64,000 bases of DNA from Pohlia nutans (Eukaryota > Streptophyta > Bryopsida > Bryales > Mniaceae). The translations under genes and the position numbers were made by a program. Location of the stretch: the NCBI GenBank assembly GCA_022496805.1, contig CM040091.1:20512336-20576335 (forward strand), given 5' to 3'. The number at the start of each line of letters is the position of its first letter. Positions within the stretch are counted from its first letter, which is position 1. Under the pieces are notes generated by a model, which was not told the DNA's origin, made no database searches, and worked only from the letters and a program-made list of their open reading frames with translations. Of the stretch, positions 47,251 to 57,347 are shown piece by piece.

Positions 47251-48202
47251 CTAGCGATCTACAACCGGATCGTCCGTCTCGTTAGGCTCATAGAGGCCAA
47301 TCTCTTCCGATCCCGGTTCTACCGCGGTAATCATGACTAATGCCATGCCCTCCTCGATCAAACGGCAATGCAGGGTGCCTCCTGCAAGGCTAATGATAAC
47401 GCCGTGAGCTACAATGGTGTCCTTGGGCTTCAAAAGCTCGTCAAAGTCCATTACCTTCACCTTCGATTGGGGGGCCAAAGCTGCGGGTGCGGCTTCCACC
47501 ACCGGCACCACTGGCTTCACAGTTTCAAGTTCTTGGGGCTACATTTCAAACGTCCTTCATGTTAGGGATACCTAACAAATCTACAAAAAGGAAATGATAA
47601 AAGCGTTACGTACATAATGGAGGAAGGAGAAGAAGGTTTGGAGAGAGCTTGTACTTCCGCCCTCCATGAACCGGCCATGGACCTACCGGTATCCGTGGTG
47701 TCGCAGCTGCTATGACGTCTTTCACCAAATATTGAGTGCAGTACTCGATGTCAGATGGGTTCCGTGATAACGCTTGAAATGGCTCTATTAGTCGGGTGAG
47801 GTAATCGTCGTTAGGCTCTAGCGGATCCCATCGTGGACAAGTGATGACATTCGAGGGGGGGAACTCAGCCGTTGCAGTTGCGTTGCAATCGATTTGAAGG
47901 CATCGAGCCTTAGGAGCCAAAGACACGGGGATTACGCTAAAGAGATCGTTGAGGTTTCTCTTGGTACTTGACGTTTCTTTCCCCCACAAAAAGCTCCATT
48001 TTAAGGAAGGTATCCCTACCGCCAAAAACTTGGCTACTACCTCCACTAAAGTACTCTCTATGGGCGACCATATCCCCACATCGAAGTGCTTACACAACAT
48101 GCTCAAGAAAGGGCCACAATCGGCCCTTTTCTTGATTTTTACCTTGTGGTCATGATCAAGTTGGACCACGTTCGAGGAACCCCAGTTGTTTCTATCATGC
48201 AT
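47251..48202 (-). CDS. Hypothetical CACTA-associated accessory protein, C-terminal exons
   Basis: The minus-strand frame 48202-47606 starts MHDRNNWGSSNVVQLDHDHK and is coherent to about 47634, where a GTACGT donor-like site occurs. A further exon, 47538-47251, begins PQELETVKPVVPVV after a TGAAATGTAG acceptor and contains KVMDFDELLKPKDTIVAHGV and GGTLHCRLIEEGMALV, ending DDPVVDR. The second exon loosely resembles DUF8039-type modules of plant transposon proteins. The donor and acceptor phases do not match as drawn, so the exact junction is unresolved or damaged. It lies inside the CACTA-like element. No catalytic motif is seen and the function is unknown. Confidence 0.5.
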
Positions 48203-48304
48203 AGGTCTAATGTCGCATTATAGTCCCACAACATTCAAAACAATAACCTTTGTCTTCAAAGATTCCAAGACTGTTACCGCTGGAAATTTAGACCCGCCCC
48301 TCAC

Positions 48305-48978
48305 CTTCTTCTTTTTCGCAGGTGGACTTGCTGTCTCTGCCGGTCGCTTCCTCTTTGCTGCTGCCTCCTCGTCAACGTCTTCGTCAACCTGTGTCCACCA
48401 CCTCGATCACCCTAGGTTTAGCAACTATTTTGCACAGACCACATTACATCACTGCAGGTTTAGGGTATACTGATGCAACTCATTTATACTAGGCTCTGTT
48501 ATATTGTGTTGCATTACGACGTGTCACTGTGCCCTTATCGGGATAGGTTACTGAACCCTGTGACATAACACCTGGACCTTACTGATCCTAGTCACATTCA
48601 TTGCGAATACATTACTAATCACGGTCATTACTACTGAAAACCTTCAGTGTCCAACAGGGGTACATTACTGATCACATAGAAAAGACTTGTACATAGTTAG
48701 AGATGGTTGCAAGGTGACCTTATCTTTCGCGGTCGGGCGCCGCTTGCTGCGACCCAACTGATCCTCCAATAGCTTCTCGGCCTTGCCCTTCCTCTTCTTT
48801 GGCGCTTGTTTCTCCTTCTTCGCCGGCGCTTGGGCTGCGATGGCAGCTGAGGAGGCCAGGAGGGGTCCTCTGGGGCACTCTCACCGGAGTGCTCGACCAC
48901 CTCGGTCGCGACCCCTGCGGCGGGATCCACTGGAGAACTTTTCCCGGAGCCACCGGGCTTCACCAAGTTCGTGGTCCC
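48305..48978 (-). CDS. Lys/Arg-rich exons of the minus-strand accessory gene
   Basis: Three short minus-strand exons have splice-like borders. 48978-48885 encodes GTTNLVKPGGSGKSSPVDPA and onwards to VVEHS. 48846-48719 encodes AAIAAQAPAKKEKQAPKKRK and onwards. 48388-48305 (28 codons, phase 0 at both sides) encodes VDEDVDEEAAAKRKRPAETA then SPPAKKKK. The last two look like nuclear localisation segments. The gap between the first two is only 38 bp, short for a plant intron, so it may instead be a frameshift. The composition fits the low-complexity tails of TNPA-like proteins. Confidence 0.4.
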
Positions 48979-49294
48979 CTGGTGCCACACGGTAAAGGGA
49001 AGTCAGAAATCCACTAGTCATGAGTAAGCACATTTAAAATTTTGATTTGTACATTACTAGTAATAAGTGGCGCAAATAGGATCACTATAAATTAAATCTA
49101 TGTGATCTCTTTGGACACACCAGAAAAGGAATTTTGTCGATTTCTATTACTTGCACTAATTGAAGCTGTCAACAACGAAGGAATTGATACGAGAAGGAAA
49201 ATCTGCACTAATATAAACCATTGCAAGTCATGAGTATACAATGAGTATGCGATGGCTCATTTATGACTACTCGGGGTCACGATGTATGTGGTAC

Positions 49295-49669
49295 CTCCTC
49301 GTTTGTCAAGTGGACTTCCTTGGGCCACACCGGGTCCACGACTGCCGGCGCTATTGCCGGTGGAGCCACTGCTGGCGGGTGGGACTCCTCCAACCCCGTG
49401 TTCTCCACCTCCAATGATTCGTGTGGTGTCATGGGCGGTTTTAGTGTGCGGACCTCTTGGAGCAAAACCCTGAGAGTGGCCTTCATGTCATCGACCTCAC
49501 CTGCAATACCGTCCATGCGTGCGTCCATGGCAGCCCTCCAAGGTGCGAGGCCTCGTGATGATGCTGGACCCCCCCTTGAAGAGGACGTTTGAGGCCGGCC
49601 TGATTTCCCCGGTGTCGCAAGCTCCGCCTCAACTTCCAACTGGGTTGGGGGGCGGTCTAACTCTGCAGC
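49295..49669 (-). CDS. Internal exon of the minus-strand accessory gene, 125 codons
   Basis: The exon is bordered by a TTCTCTTGCAG acceptor and a GAG-GTACCA donor, phase 0 at both ends. It encodes AAELDRPPTQLEVEAELATP, an amphipathic MDGIAGEVDDMKATLRVLLQ helix that could be a short coiled coil, and an Ala/Pro-rich end (HPPAVAPPAIAPAVVDPVWP). No enzyme signature is present. Its neighbours on the same strand suggest one multi-exon gene. Confidence 0.5.
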
Positions 49670-50113
49670 CTGCAAGAGAAGCATCTATCCAATTGTCAAA
49701 TATCAAAGCCAGGATCAACGAGAGAACAAATACCACAGAACACCTCTGTGTTCTCATGTGGTTGCATTGAGAGCAGGTTTCAAACATGACGCTGTCCAGT
49801 CGTGTTCACGACAGAAGATAGTCACTTACCAGGGAAATACCAGTCACTGTAGAATACGACACTGGGCAGTATCGCATGGTGCCTAAATCACAAGCATTTT
49901 TACATCACAATTTGATTGAGCAGGGAAAGTTTAAGGTCCCTCACCAGTCGGGATCGCACTTCTCCTTCCGAACGACCGGAGTGCGAGACGTTCGCGACAG
50001 TGCATCACACGTTTTTCATCCGCTTGGCCTCGGCCTTCTTGTCCTCCCTTGCTATCAATTTCTTGAAATTCTCCACATGCTCCTTCCTGCAGTACCCCGG
50101 AAGAGGGTCGCCC

Positions 50114-50740
50114 CTATCGAGTATTTTCTTCATGTTGCTTCTCTTCGTTCGCATTTGTCCCCGGAGAATCGAGAAGAACACGTCCTCCGGAACGTCGCGT
50201 AGCCCCCCCCCGGTACTCGTATTGCGCCGCCATCTTGTCCTTGATCGCCATCAAGAGCGCTCGAGGATGCTGCTTGAAGTCGTCAATGCTCCAGTCCAAG
50301 TCACGGGAATAGCCCCGTAACTTGGTGAGCCAATCCAGGCGGTGTGCTCCCGTCGGCGTTCCTCTATTGTCAACTTCGACCCATAATCGCGTGTCGACTT
50401 TGCCGCCTCAAACCCTTCAACTTCGACTGCCGGTGTGGGGAGGCACCGATGTTGCGCAATTCCTTGTGCAAGCCACGGGAATGTGCACCCTGCTCTGCCA
50501 TCCGCCTCAGAACTTTCAGTTCTCTCAACTCGATCTCGTTCATCAACCTCGTGTTCCCCCCGACCGATCTGTCTTGTACTTCTTCGTCACTGTACTCATC
50601 TTCCTCATCATCCTCCTCATCCTAATCCTCCTCCTCCTCATCCTCGATCTGGGTTTCTTGCAAACTCGATGACCCCTCCACAAGCTCCTCATCGAGCGCT
50701 TCGCTGTTGCTCCCCCCCCCCGCCTCGATGAAGACATTTT
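50114..50740 (-). pseudogene. En/Spm-associated (Ptta-like) protein fragment
   Basis: The minus strand encodes an acidic run (EDDEEDEYSDEEVQD), then EIELRELKVLRRMAEQGAHS and LHKELRNIGASPHRQSKLKG, and after a one-base shift near 50410 KVDTRLWVEVDNRGTPTGAH, LDWLTKLRGYSRDLDWSIDD and FKQHPRALLMAIKDKMAAQY. The V.VD..G.P.G pattern with a downstream WSIDDFK and K-rich segment resembles the plant Ptta/En/Spm transposon protein family. An in-frame TAG in the acidic run and the shift indicate decay, unless introns are hidden here. Confidence 0.45.
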
Positions 50741-52167
50741 GCGGTTTTTTCGAGACGAGTCCGCCGCCCACGACCTAGGCTTATCAGAAGAATCACGCTC
50801 CCCCTAAAATAGACGAATTTGTTGTCAAGCAAAAGAAAGTGGACATTGCACTGAAATCCAGAACCTGGTTGTGCAAAACTATACATACTTCACAATGATA
50901 GCGGGAAATCATATTTAAGATGACTGCAGTCTTGTTTCGGAAAATGTGACTACATACAGTCATATTCGAGATGTAGTCAGCCGTGCTGTGACATTTCATG
51001 GCTCAGAGCAGTCATATTAGTGCAAAGACAGTATGGACACTTTATTGTATTCCGTTCAACTACTTCTTACTTGAATCACCTATTGAGAAAAATTACAACA
51101 TTGAGCTCTTGCAATTCCTCACTACTCTACAGCGGATATATTTGTTTTTGCTCAATGTCAACAGACTCAGAACCGATCATTCAAACGTAGAAAAAAACAG
51201 TAGAGTTAGGTCATTAAGTACCTATAATCTATCTATCTATCAAGTGACAAACGCCTATTTAATGTTAAGGGACACCATTTTGGTTCACCTTTGAACGAAT
51301 TGTGGTTAAGGATATCAATTCTCCTTGGACACTGTATATTTTATGTGACATTCCCTCGTATCCCAATCCACTTGTTTATTGACCAACATATGTAGCGTTC
51401 TTTACTCATTCTGTTGATATTAAATTTGATTGTGTTGGAATTACATTTTCAAGATATGTTCATTGGAATTTTTCATTTCACATCCATGCTCCTTTTGTTC
51501 ATTAGGGATGAAAAAAACAAAACTACAAAATTGCACAATAAGGTTGATGATCTCCAATGCTTAGTGTCAACTTTAAACGTTGTATGAGAAGAAATGAAAA
51601 AGAAAACTATGTTTCTGTAACAACCCCAGCATTAAGCTCAAAAAGGAAACTAAAGGAATCCATCTGGTTGTAATTTCAACCCGGTGACGATAATTGACTT
51701 CAAGCTATTAGTTCAAGCGAATGCCGTATGCACAATTGCAAGATTACTTGGAGCTTGATCTTTCACAAGCATTCAACGCGGGAAACAGGGACACAATCAC
51801 TTTCTCTTGAGTTCAAGTCAGAGTACCTGGAACGAGAAGAACTACAATCCACTCGGCTGGAGTATACTCATAATCATATATCTTCAAAACAGAATCCAGT
51901 TCTAAGAAACATCAAAGGTCAAAGACAGAAAAAGTTCTGCCTCCCATTTGCAAAAAGCATTAAAACTGATCATCTCTTAGCTGTTTCATTTTTCACACAA
52001 GAATTGCACCACAAACTTTTTATTAACTTAGCGACAGTCTAAAAGAGATGGAAAACTTCGAGACTCTATAGAGATTCCAAACATTCACAGGCGTATGGAA
52101 AATAGCTTGGTCTAAGGCAGAAAATAAATACTTCCATGCATTCCAAAAATAAGTAAAAATTGCGGTT
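50741..52167. other. Intron or intergenic DNA of the CACTA-like element
   Basis: A GACT-N6-AGTC motif lies at 50948-50961. The rest is AT-rich, and the plus-strand open frame near 51730-52040 has no recognisable domain. Confidence 0.4.
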
Positions 52168-52503
52168 TCAAATTGGAGATGAAATTCTTGCCTTTCTTCG
52201 TGTCGTCTTCAACGGCTCCTCCACGCGTTCGTCCTCATCGACTTCCTCGTCGTCACACTCGGACTCGGTTAGGAGCTTCCTCTGCGTTTGTCGCGTGCGC
52301 GTTGGCTTGGCGGCGAGAGGCTCTTGCAAGGGCACGGTGCGACTGCTCTCAACAACATCCGCGATCTCAATGGAAGTCATTTCCAACACCGGCATCGTAA
52401 TTGCCGGGAAACACGCAATTGCGCGGAATACTTCAATTTGCTTCTCATCCGGCATATTAGCAACATCTCTTATCAATTTACTAACAAAATTATCCATATC
52501 CAT
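52168..52503 (-). CDS. Small hypothetical protein or exon, 111 aa
   Basis: The minus-strand frame begins MDMDNFVSKLIRDVANMPDE and has a coherent helical N-terminal half (KQIEVFRAIACFPAITMPVL), then a charged tail (ESECDDEEVDEDERVEEPLK, TTRRKARISSPI). A GACT-N6-AGTC motif lies just upstream at 52546-52559. It may be an exon of the same accessory gene as the exons at 47.2-50.7 kb. The function is unknown. Confidence 0.45.
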   Translation of the reverse strand: MDMDNFVSKLIRDVANMPDEKQIEVFRAIACFPAITMPVLEMTSIEIADVVESSRTVPLQEPLAAKPTRTRQTQRKLLTESECDDEEVDEDERVEEPLKTTRRKARISSPI

Positions 52504-52779
52504 ACAAATATACGACTACTCGGGGTCACAATGGGAGCGATGTGTGACTCCAGAGAGTCACAACTGCCTGCCAATATGATTGCAAAGCTGAGTCGGAGAC
52601 TAGGGTTTTCAAGCTTAGGGTTTTGATGCAGTTAGGGTTTCAACGACGGACCTATGCAACCTCATGTTCCCCCACTCCGCACGGCGCAGTACCTCTTTCA
52701 GGACCATAACTACTAGAACCCAGCAATGACGAAGCAAATCGTGTGAGATTGTGCATGAACTCACCAATGGTCCCGGCAA

Positions 52780-53135
52780 ACTAGTGTCTCCCGGCACTAG
52801 TACCGCACAAGCCAGAGTTTCGGCACTAGGAGTACACGGACAAGGGCGAGTTTTGGCACTAGGAGTACCGCATGCGGCAGGAGTTTTCGGCAAGGAGTTT
52901 TGGCACTAGGAGTACCGCACAAGCCAGGAGTTTTTCGGCAAGGAGTTTCGGCAAGTTTCGGGTGCCTCCACAGGGAGTTTCGGCAAGGTCGCCACCTCAA
53001 CAGGGAGTTTTGGCAAGCGCAAACCCTAGGCAAGCGCAATTCACAAATTCGGCAACCTCGACAGGGAGCCACGGCAAGGTCGGCAACCTCGACAAGGAGT
53101 TTCAGCAAGGTCGGAAACCCTAGGCAAGCGCAATT
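52780..53135. repeat. Degenerate minisatellite of GGCAAGGAGTTT / GGCACTAGGAGTACCGCA units
   Basis: Short GC-balanced units recur irregularly about fifteen times and contain AAACCCTAGGCAAGCGCAATTC twice in divergent form. Apparent ORFs across it on both strands are repeat artefacts. Confidence 0.7.
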
Positions 53136-53176
53136 CAAAAATTCAAGGACGTCACACCACACAGGTAATCACTCAC

Positions 53177-53304
53177 CTCTTGTCTTTTGGCTTCTTGAAG
53201 GGTTGTTTTGAAAGCGACGGCAACCCTAAGTTCTTCAAAACTCCGTTGTTCTCTTCGATGCGACTGCTCCTCAGGCGTTCGTATGCGGGGGGTGAACGCG
53301 CCAT
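53177..53304 (-). CDS. Probable first exon of the minus-strand accessory gene
   Basis: The ATG at 53304-53302 opens MARSPPAYERLRSSRIEENN and continues GVLKNLGLPSLSKQPFKKPK, ending at a strong donor (GACAAGAG then GTGAGTG). It is the most upstream coding segment on this strand within the element. The partner acceptor was not identified. Confidence 0.4.
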
Positions 53305-53449
53305 CATTCACGGTGCTTGAGAACTCTGCAAAACTCTGTAGGACGCCGTGAGTATTGCTTGAGTGATGGTCGCTTGGTCAACTAGTGCCACGTGTATCTC
53401 CGTTGACCAAGCCAGGCGACACAGAGACGACTAAGCAGGGTCATGTACG

Positions 53450-53560
53450 TGACACCCGAGAGTCATACAACACTCCCCAGTCATACAACACTCCCCAGTC
53501 ATACAACACTCCCCAGTCATATAGATGACGCCCTATAGTCATCTAAATGACTCTGTAGTT
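53450..53560. repeat. 19-bp direct repeat, three units, in a GACT/AGTC-rich block
   Basis: AGTCATACAACACTCCCC is repeated three times at 53463-53519 and followed by TGACGCCCTATAGTCAT. A related block with TGACGCCCTCTAGTCAT lies at 55785-55865. Confidence 0.85.
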
Positions 53561-54600
53561 CAGTATAACTCTCTCTTGAAAGTTGTAGACCTTGACACCC
53601 AAATGGTGTGCACAAAATTGGTATGAATTGGTCGTTATCTGAGTAAAGAAGGTGCACCAGTACTAGGGTATAATAACTGTCTCCACCTACTTGAAGAACC
53701 AAAATGTAAACAAGTTGATGAACCAGCACACCTGAATTAACCATTCCTACACGCTAGCTGATCTAAAAAGCACTATGAAAGATTAGTCCAAGTAAAGTCT
53801 CTTGTCAAATGGAAAAATGTGGGGTGGTTGCAAGCTACGGTCACCCAAGCTTTTTGTCGCGGCATGCAAATTTGTGCACTTACCCAATCTTTGGAAAATC
53901 ATCAATAAATATTGGAATGGAATTTTGTGACGAAACAAATTGCATTGTTTCTAGAATTCTAAAGTTAAGATGTCTACCACAATAAAGTTTGCAAATTTTC
54001 AATCTTTCTATCCAAATTAAGCATTTCTACTTAGATTTGGTAGCGTGTCGCTTGTCAAAAGTGCACCTATTTTATGGGAAATGCTAGAAGGGGGTCAAAT
54101 TTGAACTTCAAAAATTTATAGCAACATACCACAAGTGTGTACAAAGGTACCATATTTTATTTTTTTGGGTACTACGCTTACTTATTTTTTAATTAATTGT
54201 TCGGTGATATTTTTGTTTTTTAAGATTTCCGTGCAGTTAAAACTTTTTTTTGGATTTTTTTTTTGGAAATGAAATAATGGTTCAATTTCAGAGGTGGGAT
54301 ATGAAATGCATTTTTCATAAAACCTAGCTAAGGATGTTATGTAAAAAAGGCTCTAATTACCCCTACGCGGTAAAAAACAGAAAAGGCTATTGAGTAATGC
54401 CCAAAGACTTGAAATTAACTTAACAATTGCTAAAGTGAAAGTATTAGCATAAACCCTATTTGGGATGGTGAAATTTTTGATCTAATTGAAAGTTGAGAGG
54501 TGCGCATTACTACACTAGTGCACGAGCTGCATGGCCTTTAGCTGCACAAGCTGCACTCCCCACTTGGTAGACCGTAGCTTGCAATCACCCTGTGTCCTTG
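53561..54600. other. Intergenic DNA between divergent genes of the CACTA-like element
   Basis: It separates the minus-strand accessory exons from the plus-strand genes. No coding sequence is recognised. Confidence 0.4.
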
Positions 54601-54620
54601 TTGCCGATTATGCTTCACAA

Positions 54621-54628
54621 TATAAATA
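54621..54628 (+). promoter_or_regulatory. Candidate TATA box (TATAAATA) for the Cys-rich ORF
   Basis: A clean TATAAATA lies 177 bp upstream of the ATG at 54805, in a sequence of otherwise mixed composition. Plant transcription would start about 30 bp downstream. It is positional evidence only. Confidence 0.35.
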
Positions 54629-54804
54629 ACACTGTCTACGCTTCCGCTGAGCATGCAGGTAACCCTTTACTCTAACGTACACGGTGGACGTCACATCTGT
54701 CATCAGTTGTGTTAATAGGACGAATTGACTTCCGACATCAAAGTGTATACGATTGACAGGTTCCAGCTACACACCTCTTTGGCAATTTCACATCATACCA
54801 CAAA

Positions 54805-55275
54805 ATGTCTGCAGATTCCAGTAGTACTTCTGAGGTCCAGTATTGCTTGTATAGGTTCACATCATGGACATTCGTCACCCGAATGTACATGTGTGGAAAT
54901 CATAGACACATTTGCGAAGACTGCAAATGTCTCAGATGCATAGTACTTTGTTGGGTTCGGAATCCTAACTGCAATTGTAGGCTTCCATCCCCTCGGCACG
55001 GGCTCTCTTTGGACGGTAGAATTAGAAAAAAATGCCTGTCATGTCGCCATGAGCCCAAATCTTCCGCCATATTCCCTCCAGAGTTTTGCTTCTGTGAACT
55101 TCCGGAGAAGACACACGATCAGATAGCACTGACATATATCGAAAACCACACTGCAAACTCCTCAGATGAAGGAAGTTGTAGTATTGAAGAAGAAGATGAC
55201 AGCTCCGTGGAACAAGATAGTACACACTCCAATGCTACAAACGTACATTGTTTTAGAGACTTAAGGCGCATATAG
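54805..55275 (+). CDS. Small Cys-rich protein, 156 aa, unknown family
   Basis: The ATG at 54805 opens MSADSSSTSEVQYCLYRFTS. The body has a dense Cys/His pattern: MCGNHRHICEDCKCLRCIVL, then NPNCNCRLP, KKCLSCRHEP and FCFCELPEK, suggesting two or more zinc-binding sites. The last 40 residues are acidic (SIEEEDDSSVEQD). It lies upstream of the finger/SET gene on the same strand within the CACTA-like element. No enzyme motif is visible; a nucleic-acid or protein-binding role is only an inference. Confidence 0.5.
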   Translation: MSADSSSTSEVQYCLYRFTSWTFVTRMYMCGNHRHICEDCKCLRCIVLCWVRNPNCNCRLPSPRHGLSLDGRIRKKCLSCRHEPKSSAIFPPEFCFCELPEKTHDQIALTYIENHTANSSDEGSCSIEEEDDSSVEQDSTHSNATNVHCFRDLRRI

Positions 55276-55999
55276 TCATTTCACCGGGATAGGGCCACGT
55301 GTCGGTGATTCGTAGTAAAGCATAGAGCAGACAGTAATGAGTCATAAGTTGACAATGGTATTCTACATATTTACTAAGTACAATTCATATCATATGAATG
55401 TTATATAGAGCACTTCTGTGTAATTGCGCAAAGGGGGGGGTGTATGGAAGGAGTGCAAGAATATGAACTTGGGTTGGTGGATAAGTTTTTCATTCACTTT
55501 TGCATTAGCAGGGATGCCTCAGGAATATCACTGATGTGTTACTTCTTCATCTATGGTTCTGTCTACTCATGTAGTGAATGATTTCCATACGAAATAGTTT
55601 GGTACATCATGACTGCATAATTTAAATGAAATTAAAGTGCCGATAGACATAGAAATAGCGACTCCCAGATCCAAACGTCGTGCATACCATCAATATTATT
55701 CAATTAATTCTTATATAAAACAAGGAAGGAAGCAAACAAAAAATTTCCTAAAATGACTTAGTGAAGTGATTTATGTGACACTTCGGAGTTATATAACACT
55801 CTGGAGTCATCGTCATGACGCCCTCTAGTCATGCACAGTACTCTGTAGCCTTGAATGACTCCCTACTGTATTTTTCCTAAGCTACAAGATATGCCTAAGA
55901 TTATTGACTGCACCCTCCTTTAGAGTGTATAACTATAGTATTGTATATGCCTCAAAGCACCATGTCACCATATGTCGTTGCTCGATTTTTTTCCGTAGG

Positions 56000-56920
56000 A
56001 TGGAAGAAGGACAACAGGAGCGCTTGAATCATCTCCAATTATGGCAAGAGGAAGAGATCCAAGCAGACTCCATGCGATTAACGAAGTACCCCTGCCCATG
56101 CATGGAATGTGCTGGAGGAAAAGTCCTCGACCGAGCGACGATTCGGAAGCATCTTCGCACTAGAAGAAGGGACCCAGTTTTCACAGCTTCAATATTGGTA
56201 AGTGATGAGACCTATGATTTCAACTGCCTACCCATTCCTTAGTAAGCAACACGACGTGGTTCTACATACAGTGATTTGGTTTAAAAAAACATGTGTTAAT
56301 GAATTATGTAGGCCCGATGGAGACCCTTAGTAAGAGCCGCAAGTTTGACATCGTTGACCAAGTTTCTAAGCCAACCACAATCTTCCCAGAGCGCCAGACC
56401 CACGGCGACATCCGCGCGAATTTCTCGATTGCAGAAGTGGCGGTCAGACGTGTATAATGGACAATGGTGCGACGGGCCCATACCGAAGCTAACTCCATTC
56501 GTATTTTGGAAAAGGGAATGGCAAGTGAAAGTGTCTAAATACCGCTTCATGGGTTGGGGTCTCTTTGCAATGCAACCAGCCAAAGAGGGTGAAGAACTGC
56601 TTCCTTTTGTAGGAGCGCAGTACACCTCGGCGGAATTCAAAATTTTGAGCAAGGCACAATCCCGAATGAAATCGTATGTAATGCGCGCAGAGTCGGACCT
56701 GTATATCGACGGAGATGTAGAGAAAGGAAATGTTGCTGGATTCATTAATAGTTCCGCCGGGCACTCCGAAATAGGCAATGTGATGTGGGAGTATCGCATG
56801 GTGCCTAAACCGTGGAACCACGAGGAATGGGGATATGTAATTACCATAGCAACAAGGGACATTGTTGCCGGAGAAGAACTCTATGCGCATTACCCTCTAA
56901 GTCCGAGTAGTGTACGGTAA
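56000..56920 (+). CDS. CACTA-type CPCxxC finger fused by splicing to a SET domain (268 aa)
   Basis: Exon 1 (56000-56197, 66 codons) encodes KYPCPCMECAGGKVL and TIRKHL, the finger of the plant transposase-associated domain normally at the Tnp2 N terminus. A GTAAGT donor at 56198 and a TAG acceptor at 56309-56311 join it in phase 0 to exon 2 (56312-56920). Exon 2 is a SET-like domain: YRFMGWGLFAMQPAKEGEEL, FVGAQYTS, LYIDGDVEKGNVAGFINSSA and RDIVAGEELYAHYPLS. The family NHSC is NSSA here, so the Asn is kept but the His and Cys are lost; methyltransferase activity is uncertain. No pre- or post-SET Cys clusters are seen. It sits just upstream of the damaged Tnp2 gene, so the SET domain may be captured host sequence. 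Confidence 0.65.
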
Positions 56921-57004
56921 ATGACTATATGCCCAAACGGCAGGAAGATAGTCTGAAACTGTCTCTGTAATATGTATAGTGTCTATCTTGAATTTTCCCA
57001 AAAT

Positions 57005-57139
57005 GACTACAGACAGTCACTTCTTATCACTGCACTGTAAACGTATACTTATCGTCCAAAATGACTATAAACAGTCTGTGCTTACCACTATAATGTAACT
57101 ACTGTCAGTCACGTTTTCCCAAAGTGACTACAGTTAGTC
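57005..57139. repeat. Three GACT-N6-AGTC motifs between the SET and Tnp2 genes
   Basis: Exact copies start at 57005, 57063 and 57126, roughly 60 bp apart, in the about 400-bp gap between the two coding regions. Confidence 0.8.
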
Positions 57140-57347
57140 ACTACTTAACACTGTAATAGAATGCCAGCTAGTCATATGTTTTTGGTCATATATACGATGT
57201 GACCCTCAATGCAAACAAGACCCTAAACTAAAACAAGAAGACTAAAACAACATCGACACAGTCCCCGGCGCAGGTGGATGCAATAACAAGGAGTGCTCCG
57301 AACTAGGAACTGCATGCATTATGTAGCTTATCATCAGACTTTGGAAT

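Noticed and set aside
48697..48990. Arg-rich ORF (frame with RRRRRRNKRQRRG) as a gene
   Set aside because: A neighbouring frame with splice-like borders gives a more natural Lys-rich sequence, so the Arg-rich reading is probably a shadow.
52797..53211. ORFs with Cys-rich or Ala/Arg-rich translations on both strands
   Set aside because: They are translations of the GGCAAGGAGTTT minisatellite.
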